From assembly GCA_051306415.1 (NCBI GenBank), contig JBPPNE010000029.1:1-16479 (forward strand): 16,479 bases of DNA, in the 5' to 3' direction. Both the position numbers and the translations under genes were made by a program. The notes beneath the pieces are model-generated. The model did no database searches. It saw only the letters and a program-made list of their open reading frames with translations, and was not told the origin of the DNA. This document shows, one piece after another, positions 7,986-14,448 of the stretch; within the stretch, counting starts at the first letter, position 1, and each line of letters begins with the position of its first letter. The stretch comes from CBDDRG01 sp051306415 (lineage in GTDB: Bacteria > Pseudomonadota > Gammaproteobacteria > Pseudomonadales > Porticoccaceae).

Positions 7986-8412
7986 AATCCACGGCGCTCC
8001 TTCACTCACCGGATAACGCGCGTAGGCTAGCATGTTGAAGCTGCTGAAATGGGCCCGGCGCGGTTACCGTGATCCTTTCATTGACACTTGCGCTGCAGCA
8101 AGCGGCACAGCCATTGTCGGACGTCCGTGAGCGGCAGCGCCAGATCGCTGAATTTGATGGGTGTCGGCAAGCTGCAGCAGGATGCCTAGAATTATGCGAG
8201 CGCCTGGGCCAGCTTCGAACAGGGTTCCGCTGGTGCCGGTAGCGGCAAAAGCACTGCCGCAACTGCGATCCATTCAAACTATAAAACCGGCATCGCCACA
8301 ACTGATGCGGTGTCCACGGCCTGCGTTAATGCTCTGCTAGCGAACTCGCAGTTCTCAGTTGTTGCATGCCCCCTTTGACACAGAGGCTGCGGATCGACTG
8401 AGGTGCTCGGGT
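7986..8412. other. 427-bp intergenic stretch with a decayed-looking reading frame
   Basis: This lies between the convergent MFS permease and cytochrome b genes. No good terminator is visible; a small hairpin CTTGC-GCTGCA-GCAAG sits at 8087-8102. On the plus strand one frame is open from 8085 to 8376 except for a single TAG at 8187-8189. Its last 62 codons read like a genuine protein end (fragment NYASAWASFEQGSAGAGSGK, later TDAVSTACVNALLANSQF) and stop at 8376-8378. No start codon with a ribosome site, and no family I recognise. Confidence 0.4.
8085..8378 (+). pseudogene. Possible gene remnant, unknown family
   Basis: The reading frame is interrupted by TAG at 8187-8189 and otherwise open to TGA at 8376-8378. 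Residue composition after the TAG (Ala, Ser, Thr, Asn, few Arg and Cys) is protein-like, unlike the Arg/Cys-rich shadow frames here. Before the TAG, a different frame (starting GTG at 8069) reads more naturally (LSLTLALQQAAQPLSDVRER), which would require a frameshift as well. It could be chance; I could not identify a homologue. Confidence 0.25.
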
Positions 8413-9219
8413 TTACAGGTCATCGGCTGGTTGTTCTGAAAACACTTTGTGGCCGGTAATCATCGCCGATATCAGGCCGGATTTCTCGCGAACTTCCTGC
8501 ACGATCACCGCAAAAATGTGCAGGGCAATCGCGCCTGCCAGTATGTAAAACACCCAGACGTGAGTTTTGATAAAGGGCTTGCGGAAGCCGCGCACGCGCT
8601 GCTTGATCTGCGTTGCGGCATTGGTTGTTGCTACCGGATTTGCGGTTGCGACCTCAGAGTTTATCGCCGTTGTAGTTGCGGCCTGGGCGTCGCCGCCAGC
8701 GGTGTCCGTCGCAGAGGAATTGGTCGCCAGGCGGGTGATCAGATTGCCAAACGGCGGCATTTGCAGATCGGTTCCGGCAAGCACCAAACCGCTCACTGCC
8801 TGCGTGGTCAGCAGTAGAAAGAGCAGGCTCACCATCCAGCGGGCAATGGGATTATGGCCGGCGAAGTGCACGGGCTTGCCACTTTTTTCGCCGTTCGCAT
8901 AGCTGGCCTGGGCGGCGCGATATGTCCGACCAAGCGGTAGTATCGCGTGCCAACGGGCATATCGGCTACCGATGAAGCCCCAAAGGATTCGCCATCCGAG
9001 ATTCAATACGAAAACGTAGCCGATATAAACGTGGAAAGTTTTGACGAGCTGTTTGCCTTCCGTGCCGATGCCGAGTTCGTCGTCGAATAACAGAATCATG
9101 CCGAGAGCGATCAGCATCAGCACGCAGAAGACATTGACCCAGTGGAAGATCCGCACGGTGCGATCCCATGCGTGATAGTGCCGCAACGGCCGTGTGTGGG
9201 TGGCGAACTCATTCACCAT
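8413..9219 (-). CDS. Cytochrome b561-type membrane protein (Ni/Fe-hydrogenase cytochrome b-like)
   Basis: Predicted four-helix inner-membrane diheme cytochrome b that passes electrons between the quinone pool and a soluble partner. In this 268-aa reading, candidate haem ligands are His26 (RIFHW), His63 (KTFHVYIGY), His220 (KTHVWVFY) and His234 (ALHIFAVI). A low-complexity Ala/Thr/Asn-rich loop (roughly residues 160-205) sits between helices 3 and 4. The frame extends to an ATG at 9282, but GAGGAA lies just ahead of the ATG at 9219, and the extra 21 residues include the translated ribosome site, so 9219 is preferred. No hydrogenase, dehydrogenase or cytochrome c gene adjoins it, so the partner is unknown. 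Family is fairly sure, role is not. Confidence 0.82.
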   Translation of the reverse strand: MVNEFATHTRPLRHYHAWDRTVRIFHWVNVFCVLMLIALGMILLFDDELGIGTEGKQLVKTFHVYIGYVFVLNLGWRILWGFIGSRYARWHAILPLGRTYRAAQASYANGEKSGKPVHFAGHNPIARWMVSLLFLLLTTQAVSGLVLAGTDLQMPPFGNLITRLATNSSATDTAGGDAQAATTTAINSEVATANPVATTNAATQIKQRVRGFRKPFIKTHVWVFYILAGAIALHIFAVIVQEVREKSGLISAMITGHKVFSEQPADDL

Positions 9220-9319
9220 GGCTTCCTCGCGCTGGCTCCCCGCGTGGGGCGGAGATTTCTGTTGGCGGAAGATTAGGCGCACCGGATGAAGGAAAGCTTA
9301 AATCGGCAACGGGCCGGGA

Positions 9320-10174
9320 TTATTCAGCGATCAGGGTTTCGATACGGTAGCTGCCCTCTTGCCCGCTACCACCGGCTTCGCCGAGCACGGTGGCGAGATA
9401 GGGCAGAGCGGCGCGCATGTCGCTGGCGAGTGTCCAGGGTGGATTGATTACCAGCATGCCGCTGCCGGTCATGCCATGGCTAGGCACATCGGGTTTGATG
9501 CACAGCTCAAAGAGCTGAACATTGCGGATACCGCTGGTTTTGATGGCCTGTTCAAGCTTGCGAACCCGCTGTCGATCCACCACCGGGTACCAGATCGCGT
9601 AGAGGCCGGTAGCAAAACGACGGTGTGCGCGTACCAGCGTATCCACCACGCTGGCGTAGTCGGTCTTGATTTCGTAGGAGGGATCGATCAGCACCAGCCC
9701 GCGTCGCTCTCGCGGTGGCAACAGTGCGATAGCGCCAGCGAAGCCATCCTCGGCGCTGATGTTGATGCGGGAATCACTGGCGCAGCGGCGCCGGAGCAGT
9801 TCAACATCGGTCGAATGTCGCTCGTGCAGCAACAGGCGATCCTGGGGCCGCAAGAGGTGCTGAGCAAACCAGGGCGAGCCCGGATATCGGCGCAACCTGT
9901 TGCCCGGGTTGAACTCCCGGATCTGCTCGACATAGTCGGCAACCACCTCCGGCATGTCCGTGCGCTGCCAGAGTTTGCCGATGCCGCTCGCGAACTCGCG
10001 ATTTTGCAGTGCTGGGCCGCCTTCAAGCGAGTAGCCACCGCTACCGGCATGGGTGTCGATATAGCAGAGGGGTTTGTCCTTAGCGGCCAGGTGGCGAAGG
10101 ATTCGTATCAGGATCAGATGTTTGATGACGTCGGCGAAGTTGCCGGCGTGGTAGCTATGGCGGTAACTGAGCAA
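9320..10174 (-). CDS. rlmJ: 23S rRNA (adenine-2030-N6)-methyltransferase RlmJ
   Basis: Methylates N6 of A2030 in 23S rRNA using SAM. The 284-aa protein is collinear with E. coli RlmJ from its first residues (MLSYRHSYHAGNFADVIKH) to the end. The SAM-binding segment YIDTHAGSGGY is at residues 38-48, and the catalytic tetrapeptide is DPSY at 164-167, where E. coli has DPPY. YAIWYPVVDRQ and SGMLVINPPW are further family blocks. The start codon is TTG at 10174, supported by the exact match to the family N-terminus and by GGAAG 8 nt upstream. TATGAT on the minus strand near 10222-10227 could be a -10, with no clear -35. Confidence 0.95.
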   Translation of the reverse strand: MLSYRHSYHAGNFADVIKHLILIRILRHLAAKDKPLCYIDTHAGSGGYSLEGGPALQNREFASGIGKLWQRTDMPEVVADYVEQIREFNPGNRLRRYPGSPWFAQHLLRPQDRLLLHERHSTDVELLRRRCASDSRINISAEDGFAGAIALLPPRERRGLVLIDPSYEIKTDYASVVDTLVRAHRRFATGLYAIWYPVVDRQRVRKLEQAIKTSGIRNVQLFELCIKPDVPSHGMTGSGMLVINPPWTLASDMRAALPYLATVLGEAGGSGQEGSYRIETLIAE

Positions 10175-10363
10175 AGGCGTTGCTTCCGGTCGGTTTGCCG
10201 TGTGACATCAGCGCAGCATCATAGATAACGGGCGTTGGCGGGGGTAGCGGAAAATGCTCATCTGGCAGATGGGCTGGCAAATTGTCTAGTCTGCAAACGA
10301 CGTCCACAGGTGTCGGGGCCACAGGCATGGACGTCCGCCTCGCGCGTTGAGAACGGAAAGCGC
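10175..10363. other. Intergenic region between mtgA and rlmJ
   Basis: 189 bp upstream of rlmJ and downstream of mtgA (both minus strand). It holds the rlmJ ribosome site and a possible -10 (TATGAT). CCACAGG occurs twice, 8 bp apart, near 10300-10325. No terminator for mtgA is apparent. Confidence 0.4.
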
Positions 10364-11068
10364 TTACAGCCTGCCGAGATAGTTGGTACCGCCGAGCTGC
10401 GCCATTTGCCGGCGAATCCAGCCGGAGCGCTCGCGCACGTAGGGCGAGGGGTGCTTCGCATCGAACAGTTTTGGGTTGGGCAGCACTGCGGCGAGAGTGC
10501 TGGCATCGAACGTGCTGAGCTGTGCCGGACGCTTGCGGAACAACACCTCAGCCGCCGCGGAGACACCGTAGACGCCATCGCCGAATTCGGCGATGTTCAG
10601 ATAGACCTCGAGTATCCGCCCCTTGGGCCACAGGAGCTCCAGCAGCAGCGTAAAGTAGGCCTCCAGTCCCTTGCGCAGATAGCTGCGTCCCGGCCACAGG
10701 AACAGGTTTTTCGCGACTTGCTGGCTGATGGTGCTGGCGCCACGCACGCGGGTCTCCGTATTGTTCTCCGCTGCCTTCAGGATCGAGTTGACATCAAAGC
10801 CCAGGTGATAGGGAAATTTCTGGTCTTCGGCTGCTATCACCGCCAATGCCATCGATCTGGGCATGGCTTGCCAGGGCAACCAGCGATAGTGCAGCGGTGT
10901 GGATCGCCGTCCGCTGAAGAGATCACCGAGCTGACGCTCGATCATGAACGCGCTGGTGGGTGGCGGGATCCAGCGCAGGCACAGCACCACCGCAATGGAC
11001 GCGACCACCGAGAGCAGTAGCAGGCGGCGGAGGATGACGAAGAGTCCGGCTCGGCGTTTGCGTGGCAT
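10364..11068 (-). CDS. mtgA: Monofunctional biosynthetic peptidoglycan glycosyltransferase
   Basis: GT51-family enzyme that polymerises lipid II into glycan strands at the periplasmic face of the inner membrane. The 234-aa protein has a basic N-terminus, one TM anchor (about residues 9-31) and the glycosyltransferase domain. Motif 1 is AAEDQKFPYHLGFD with catalytic Glu81; motif 2 is GASTISQQVAKNLFL; motif 3 is RKGLEAYFTLLLE; motif 4 is KGRILEVYLNIAEFGDGVYG. No penicillin-binding transpeptidase domain follows, so it is the monofunctional type. The frame is open to 11239, but the added 57 residues are Arg/His/Pro-rich and precede the normal basic-TM start, so the ATG at 11068 is chosen; its ribosome site is weak. 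Confidence 0.93.
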   Translation of the reverse strand: MPRKRRAGLFVILRRLLLLSVVASIAVVLCLRWIPPPTSAFMIERQLGDLFSGRRSTPLHYRWLPWQAMPRSMALAVIAAEDQKFPYHLGFDVNSILKAAENNTETRVRGASTISQQVAKNLFLWPGRSYLRKGLEAYFTLLLELLWPKGRILEVYLNIAEFGDGVYGVSAAAEVLFRKRPAQLSTFDASTLAAVLPNPKLFDAKHPSPYVRERSGWIRRQMAQLGGTNYLGRL

Positions 11069-11406
11069 GTTGTCCGCTGGGATTGGTGATGGCTGCCGGG
11101 CCTGAGGGTTTGGGTGGCAACTGTGTTGCCGAATCGCTTTGGCGCGAGGTTGACAGGCAGCGCGCATTCTAATCGGGCTGTGCTGGCGAATCACTAGCAG
11201 GAGACAGGATGGGTGGGCGGTGTGATCCCGGTCGATCAACCGTCAGGATAATGGATCGTGCGGTACGCCGGAGTTGCGACCGTTAACGACTGACAGGAGG
11301 CCGATCACAGCGGCCGTATTCAGCCTGGTTTGCCGGCCAGCGTGCGAGCACAAGCTCGGGGGGCATGGATTGGGTGTTTAGGACATACTCAGAGCATCCT
11401 TAGCAT
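11069..11406. other. Gene-free stretch upstream of mtgA
   Basis: 338 bp holding the 5' region of mtgA and the DNA beyond the YeeE terminator. No RNA gene, repeat or convincing promoter was found. A 25-codon plus-strand frame at 11209 follows an AGGAGA site, but nothing else supports it. Confidence 0.5.
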
Positions 11407-11435
11407 AAAAAAGCCGGGGCCAATGCGGCCCCGGC
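11407..11435 (-). terminator. Strong rho-independent terminator of the YeeE/YedE gene pair
   Basis: GCCGGGGCC (11413-11421) and GGCCCCGGC (11427-11435) form a perfect 9-bp GC stem with a 5-nt loop. On the minus strand it is followed by six T residues (complement of A at 11407-11412). It lies about 44 bp past the stop of the second membrane gene. Confidence 0.93.
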
Positions 11436-11478
11436 GCAGTACCACTGGCTGGAACAAAGGTGCTTGAGTGCTCGCGGA

Positions 11479-11895
11479 CTAGAACAGCTTGCCAAGCGGT
11501 CGCGCGAACATCAGGCCGGCAATGATGGCGGGAATGAATATCAGTGTTGGGGTGTAGCCGTAGCTGAGGCCTGCAATGGCGGGGCCGGGACAGTACCCCA
11601 CTAGCCCCCAGCCGATGCCGAACAGCGCGGCGCCAATCCACAGCGGGTTGTCGATAGCGGTTTTCGTTGGCAGTGAAAAATTCTTGGCGAAGACGGGGGC
11701 GGGGCGCTTCAACACTAGCCGGTAGCCGATGAACGTGGTGAACAGGCCGCTGCCCATAACGAATGCGAGAGTGGCGTCCCACTGCCCAGCGACGTCGAGA
11801 AAATCCTGCACCCGCTGGGTATCGGTCATGCCCGAGATCGCCAAGCCAAGCCCAAAAAGGATGCCGGATGCCAACGTGGTGACTAAATTACCCAT
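11479..11895 (-). CDS. YeeE/YedE (DUF395) family membrane protein, second half-transporter
   Basis: 138-aa inner-membrane protein with about four hydrophobic segments. It belongs to the sulfur-transport family that includes thiosulfate channel YeeE and the PmpA/PmpB pairs. The motif GYCPGPAIAGL has Cys102, a counterpart of the conserved channel cysteine of the C-terminal half of full-length YeeE. The frame runs open to 12036, but ATG 11895 starts the family N-terminus (MGNLVTTLASGILFGLGLAI) and has GGAGG 8 nt upstream. That ribosome site lies inside the last codons of the preceding gene, 4 bp away, so the two are translationally coupled and probably form a heteromer. Exact substrate (thiosulfate, sulfide or other sulfur species) is inference. 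Confidence 0.88.
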   Translation of the reverse strand: MGNLVTTLASGILFGLGLAISGMTDTQRVQDFLDVAGQWDATLAFVMGSGLFTTFIGYRLVLKRPAPVFAKNFSLPTKTAIDNPLWIGAALFGIGWGLVGYCPGPAIAGLSYGYTPTLIFIPAIIAGLMFARPLGKLF

Positions 11896-11899
11896 CGGC

Positions 11900-12319
11900 T
11901 TAACCTCCAACAACATGGCGAAGAAGGTAGACTGTGACTGCTCCAGTAGCCATGAATACCAGCACGGCAACCAAGGAGCGCTTGGAGAGCCGAGCCATGC
12001 CGCAGATGCCGTGGCCACTGGTGCAACCGCTACCAAGGCCAGTGCCGAGGCCGACGAGCAGGCCGGCGGCGACTATCAGCGCAATGCTTGCGATGGGTTT
12101 GTCCGGTTTGCCCATGCCCAGCAAGAGAACTGGCAGTGCCCCGCCAATGACCAGGCCGATCAGGAACAACACCCGCCATAGCCTGTCGTTGCCGGGCTGG
12201 GTAAAGACTCCAGACAGGATTCCGCTGATGCCGGCGATGCGTCCATTGAAGCCCATCATCATCACGGCGGCTGTGCCGATGAGCGCTCCGCCGATGCTGG
12301 CGAGAAGAAAGGGGTGCAT
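11900..12319 (-). CDS. YeeE/YedE (DUF395) family membrane protein, first half-transporter
   Basis: 139-aa inner-membrane protein with about four hydrophobic segments, the first of a two-gene split YeeE/YedE transporter (PmpA/PmpB-like). The conserved block GLGSGCTSGHGICGMARLS (about 94-112) carries Cys99 and Cys106; cysteines of this motif are thought to relay thiosulfate or sulfur in YeeE. The ATG has a near-perfect GGGAGG 5 nt upstream. It is first in a two-gene operon ending at the 11407-11435 terminator and reads away from a BigR/SqrR-like regulator. That link with sulfide- or persulfide-responsive control is known for DUF395 proteins in BigR operons. Confidence 0.9.
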   Translation of the reverse strand: MHPFLLASIGGALIGTAAVMMMGFNGRIAGISGILSGVFTQPGNDRLWRVLFLIGLVIGGALPVLLLGMGKPDKPIASIALIVAAGLLVGLGTGLGSGCTSGHGICGMARLSKRSLVAVLVFMATGAVTVYLLRHVVGG

Positions 12320-12460
12320 GAATCCTCCCGGTTACGTTGTTTTCAAGACTGCTGACAGGGGTTAAGTGCCGAGTGCCAGTGTCAGTCGAAACCCAGTTCC
12401 GACGGGCGCAATGGGCTGCCGGTGCGCAAGCTTCTGGTTTCAGTTTATAAGCTTACAATG

Positions 12461-12490
12461 ATTATGTATTAGGTATAACTAATTTATCAA
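12461..12490 (-). promoter_or_regulatory. Predicted promoter of the YeeE/YedE operon
   Basis: On the minus strand TTGATA (complement of 12485-12490) and CATAAT (complement of 12461-12466) are separated by 18 bp. The spacer almost exactly equals the palindrome at 12468-12483, a layout expected for repression. The 5' untranslated region would be about 135 nt. Confidence 0.6.
12468..12483. promoter_or_regulatory. Probable operator of the ArsR/BigR-like regulator
   Basis: The 16-mer ATTAGGTATAACTAAT is a palindrome with 7 of 8 pairs matching; the arms are ATTAG and CTAAT. It is AT-rich, unlike the GC-rich surroundings, and sits in the divergent region between regulator and transporter genes, inside the spacer of the transporter promoter. 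A weak plus-strand -10 (TATAAC, 12474-12479) for the regulator also lies inside it, so autoregulation is plausible. Outer arms AATGAT (12457-12462) and ATCATT (12494-12499) flank it off-centre. Assignment to this regulator is inference from position and symmetry. Confidence 0.65.
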
Positions 12491-12550
12491 CCTATCATTT
12501 AGTGCGCATGGAAATATCAACTCTGCCTATTAAATCCAAGGGAGACGCCT

Positions 12551-12871
12551 GTGCCGGAGATTGACTTGAATTTCGCCGAGTTGGAGATCCACGCCGAGGC
12601 GGCGGAGGCATTGCTGAAAGCGCTCGCCAATAGCCGTCGCCTGATGGTTCTATGCTCTCTTCACGATGGGGAGCTTTCCGTGGGCGAGTTGAATGCCCGG
12701 GTGCCCCTGAGTCAATCGGCGTTGTCGCAACATCTGGCCATGTTGCGCAATGCGGGCTTGGTCGCGTCTCGACGGCAGGCGCAGACCATCTATTACCGGC
12801 TCAATGACCCGAAAGTGGCGGCTGTCATCGAAACCCTGCACCGGCTTTTTTGCAGCGCGGAGGATCGCTAG
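12551..12871 (+). CDS. ArsR-family regulator, BigR/SqrR/YgaV-like (persulfide-sensing type)
   Basis: 106-aa winged-helix repressor. The recognition region is LSQSALSQHLAMLRNAGLV (about 53-71), followed by the wing SRRQAQTIYYRL. Cys35 (VLCSLHDGELSVGEL) and Cys101 (LHRLFC) are 66 residues apart, the spacing of Cys42/Cys108 in BigR and Cys41/Cys107 in SqrR. In those proteins a persulfide or disulfide bridge between the two cysteines releases DNA. It lacks the metal-site cysteine cluster of arsenic sensors. The start is GTG at 12551 with AGGGAG about 7 nt upstream. It is divergent from the YeeE/YedE operon, which it probably represses. The stop TAG directly abuts an IS5-type end; the C-terminus after Cys101 is short but normal. 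Confidence 0.9.
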   Translation: MPEIDLNFAELEIHAEAAEALLKALANSRRLMVLCSLHDGELSVGELNARVPLSQSALSQHLAMLRNAGLVASRRQAQTIYYRLNDPKVAAVIETLHRLFCSAEDR

Positions 12872-13370
12872 GGAACCTCTGAGCGGTTCGCCTGATTCCA
12901 CCCCCGCGCGGCCCCACGCCAGGCGCGATTTTTCGCGGATTGGCGCGCCTTGGGGTGCCCTTCCCGGCCCTTTGGGGGGTGTCTTCGAGCACCGGGTGGA
13001 TCTAGCCTGTCATGCCAGCAGACGCCTGCGCACCCGGTAAAGGTTCGTCAGCCCGATCAGCGTGAACACCGGGGCGGCGTTCTTGGCCAGACCCGGGTAG
13101 CGCACCTGGGTGTAGCCCAACGGCCATTGGAAGACCCGAAAGAGGGGCTCCATCCGGCTGCGGGTCCGCGACCAGCGCCGGTTGGGGCGCCGGTTCGCCG
13201 CCGTCAGCGGATACGGCTTGCTCGCCGTCAGGGCCACTGCCCCGTAGACGCCGGCCCGGCGGGCCCCCCGCTGGATCGGATTGCCCACGTAGCCCTTGTC
13301 GCCGAACACGGCCCGGTCCGCCCTCCCGCAGCAGGTCCGGCAGCTGGCTGATGAGAATAGTTGCATCCAT
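12872..13370 (-). mobile_element. Truncated IS5-family insertion sequence
   Basis: A remnant of roughly 500 bp. It appears to begin with GGAACCTCTGAGCGG at 12872, directly after CTAG (12868-12871), which fits the YTAR target of IS5-type elements and doubles as the regulator's stop codon. It contains 138 bp of noncoding end and a C-terminal transposase fragment on the minus strand. The other end is lost near 13370, next to IS110-related DNA. The right boundary is approximate, and no matching second inverted repeat was found. Confidence 0.65.
13010..13366 (-). pseudogene. IS5-family transposase, C-terminal fragment with frameshift
   Basis: The fragment carries AVFGDKGYVGNPIQRGARRA, then RTRSRMEPLFRVFQWPLGY and VRYPGLAKNAAPVFTLIGLTNLYRV, the typical end of IS5 DDE transposases. 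The second catalytic Asp (GDKGY) and the Glu (SRMEP) are present; the region with the first Asp is missing. The likely upstream continuation (ISQLPDLLREGG) is in a different frame, so a 1- or 2-nt frameshift lies near 13320. About 110 of a usual 250-330 residues remain. Not functional. Confidence 0.8.
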
Positions 13371-13596
13371 CAATTTCAACTGACCAGTCTGCCTCCTCCT
13401 TGCGAGAGGTCGGGACTGGAGTGAAGTTGACACCCCACGATTCGAAAATTTGCTCAGCAATCGTAGGGCCTGCCATGGGAATGCCTAACGAATGAAAGGG
13501 ACTTCCCCGTCCCGAGGCTGCGGCGGAAGTCGCAGTCGGCAACAAGCGCCATGATGTTGTATTCACATCACATCAAAACCACGAAAGGGAAAGTCC
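13371..13596 (+). other. Non-coding DNA upstream of the IS110 recombinase, possible left end
   Basis: 226 bp between the IS5 fragment and the IS110 coding remnant. Inverted repeats are visible: GGGAC (13498-13502) with GTCCC (13509-13513), and GACTTCC (13500-13506) with GGAAGTC (13525-13531). IS110-family elements have a non-coding left end before the recombinase gene that encodes the structured bridge RNA, so this may be a remnant of one. Length and position fit; the RNA itself is not demonstrated. A minus-strand frame from an ATG at 13476 (MAGPTIAEQIFESWGVNF) is also open here into the IS5 fragment. Confidence 0.35.
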
Positions 13597-14345
13597 ATGC
13601 GCATTATCACTGTGGGGATCGATCTCGCCAAGAAGGTGTTTGCCGTGCATGGCGTTGATGCTACCGGCAAAGCCGTACTGATCAAGCCCAAGGTAACACG
13701 GGAGCAACTGCTACCGTTGATCGTCCAGTTACCGCCGTGCCTGATCGGCAGGGAAGCCTGCTCCGCCGCGCACCACTGAGCGCGGCTGTTTCGCCAGTAC
13801 GGCCACACCGTCAGGCTAATGGCCCCGAAGTTCGTCACCCCGTACCGCCTGAGCGGCAAGCGCGGCAAGAACGATGCGGCGGACGCCGCTGCGATCTGCG
13901 AAGCGGTGACTCGACCGCACAGGCGCTTCGTCCCGATCAAGGAAGAACACCAGCAGATCATCCTGTGCCTGCACCGCACTTGGCAGGGGTTCGTCGAGGA
14001 GCGCACGGCAACCTATAACCGGCTGCGCGGCCTGATTGCCGAGTTCGGCATCGTCCTGCCGCAGAAGGTCGCCTGCTTGCGCCGGGAGATCGGCGCCCAT
14101 CGGGAAGACTTGCTGGACTACGCCAACCCGTGCATCGGCGATCGGCTGGCCCACGCGATCAGCTCGATGCACGGATCGACGCATACGACCGCCTCATCGC
14201 CCAGGCGGCACGCGCCGATGCACGCAGTAAGCGGCCCCCCTGATGGAACGTCCCGGTATTGGCCCGATCAGCGCCAGCATCGGCGGCAAAGCCCGCTGGG
14301 GGCGGATCACCAGGGCACGCCGGCCGCTCAGAAGCCGTGAAGAAG
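13597..14345 (+). pseudogene. IS110-family transposase (DEDD recombinase), decayed
   Basis: Begins MRIITVGIDLAKKVFAVHG with Asp9, the first acidic residue of the RuvC-like DEDD domain; Glu53 (GREACS) and NDAADAAAI supply the others. An in-frame TGA at 13777-13779 replaces what is normally a Trp codon (after CSAAHH). Reading resumes at RLFRQYG and MAPKFVTPYRLSGKRGKND. A one-base deletion near 14156 shifts the frame to DQLDARIDAYDRLIAQAARA, and another shift near 14238 leads to LMERPGIGPISAS. The text then jumps to IGGKARWGRITRA, implying about 40 missing codons in the C-terminal domain that holds the catalytic serine. Non-functional without doubt; IS110 group assignment is firm. Confidence 0.92.
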
Positions 14346-14407
14346 GCTCCGCGCACTCACTTCAATCCCGATATTCCGCACAACCAAGGGTGCTCTGAAT
14401 AACCGTC

Positions 14408-14429
14408 ATGCCGGCGGAGGCGGGTATCC
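14408..14429. repeat. Small dispersed-type hairpin repeat (dRS3-like)
   Basis: ATGCCGGCGGAGGCGGGTAT, preceded by CCGTC and followed by CCAGC, resembles the ATTCCCGC-N-GCGGGAAT palindromic repeat common in Neisseria and other proteobacteria. It lies between the IS110 remnant and the DUF849 stop. Only one copy is in the window, so dispersal is not shown here. Confidence 0.4.
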
Positions 14430-14448
14430 AGCAGGCTTTGATATCCCA

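Noticed and set aside
9359..10228. 289-codon plus-strand frame opposite rlmJ
   Set aside because: RlmJ matches its family along its whole length on the other strand; the plus frame has no ribosome site or family features.
10235..11020. Long plus-strand frame (261 codons) opposite mtgA
   Set aside because: It lies over the well-supported mtgA gene and shows no recognisable domain; it is a shadow of GC-rich codon use.
11069..11239. N-terminal extension of mtgA to an ATG at 11239
   Set aside because: The added 57 residues are His/Pro/Arg-rich and unlike the family; the ATG at 11068 gives the usual basic-TM start.
11209..11286. 25-codon plus-strand frame after an AGGAGA site
   Set aside because: Too short, with no conserved features and no promoter; a chance match is likely.
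11896..12036. 47-residue N-terminal extension of the second YeeE/YedE gene
   Set aside because: It overlaps the upstream gene out of frame, and GGAGG is placed for the ATG at 11895.
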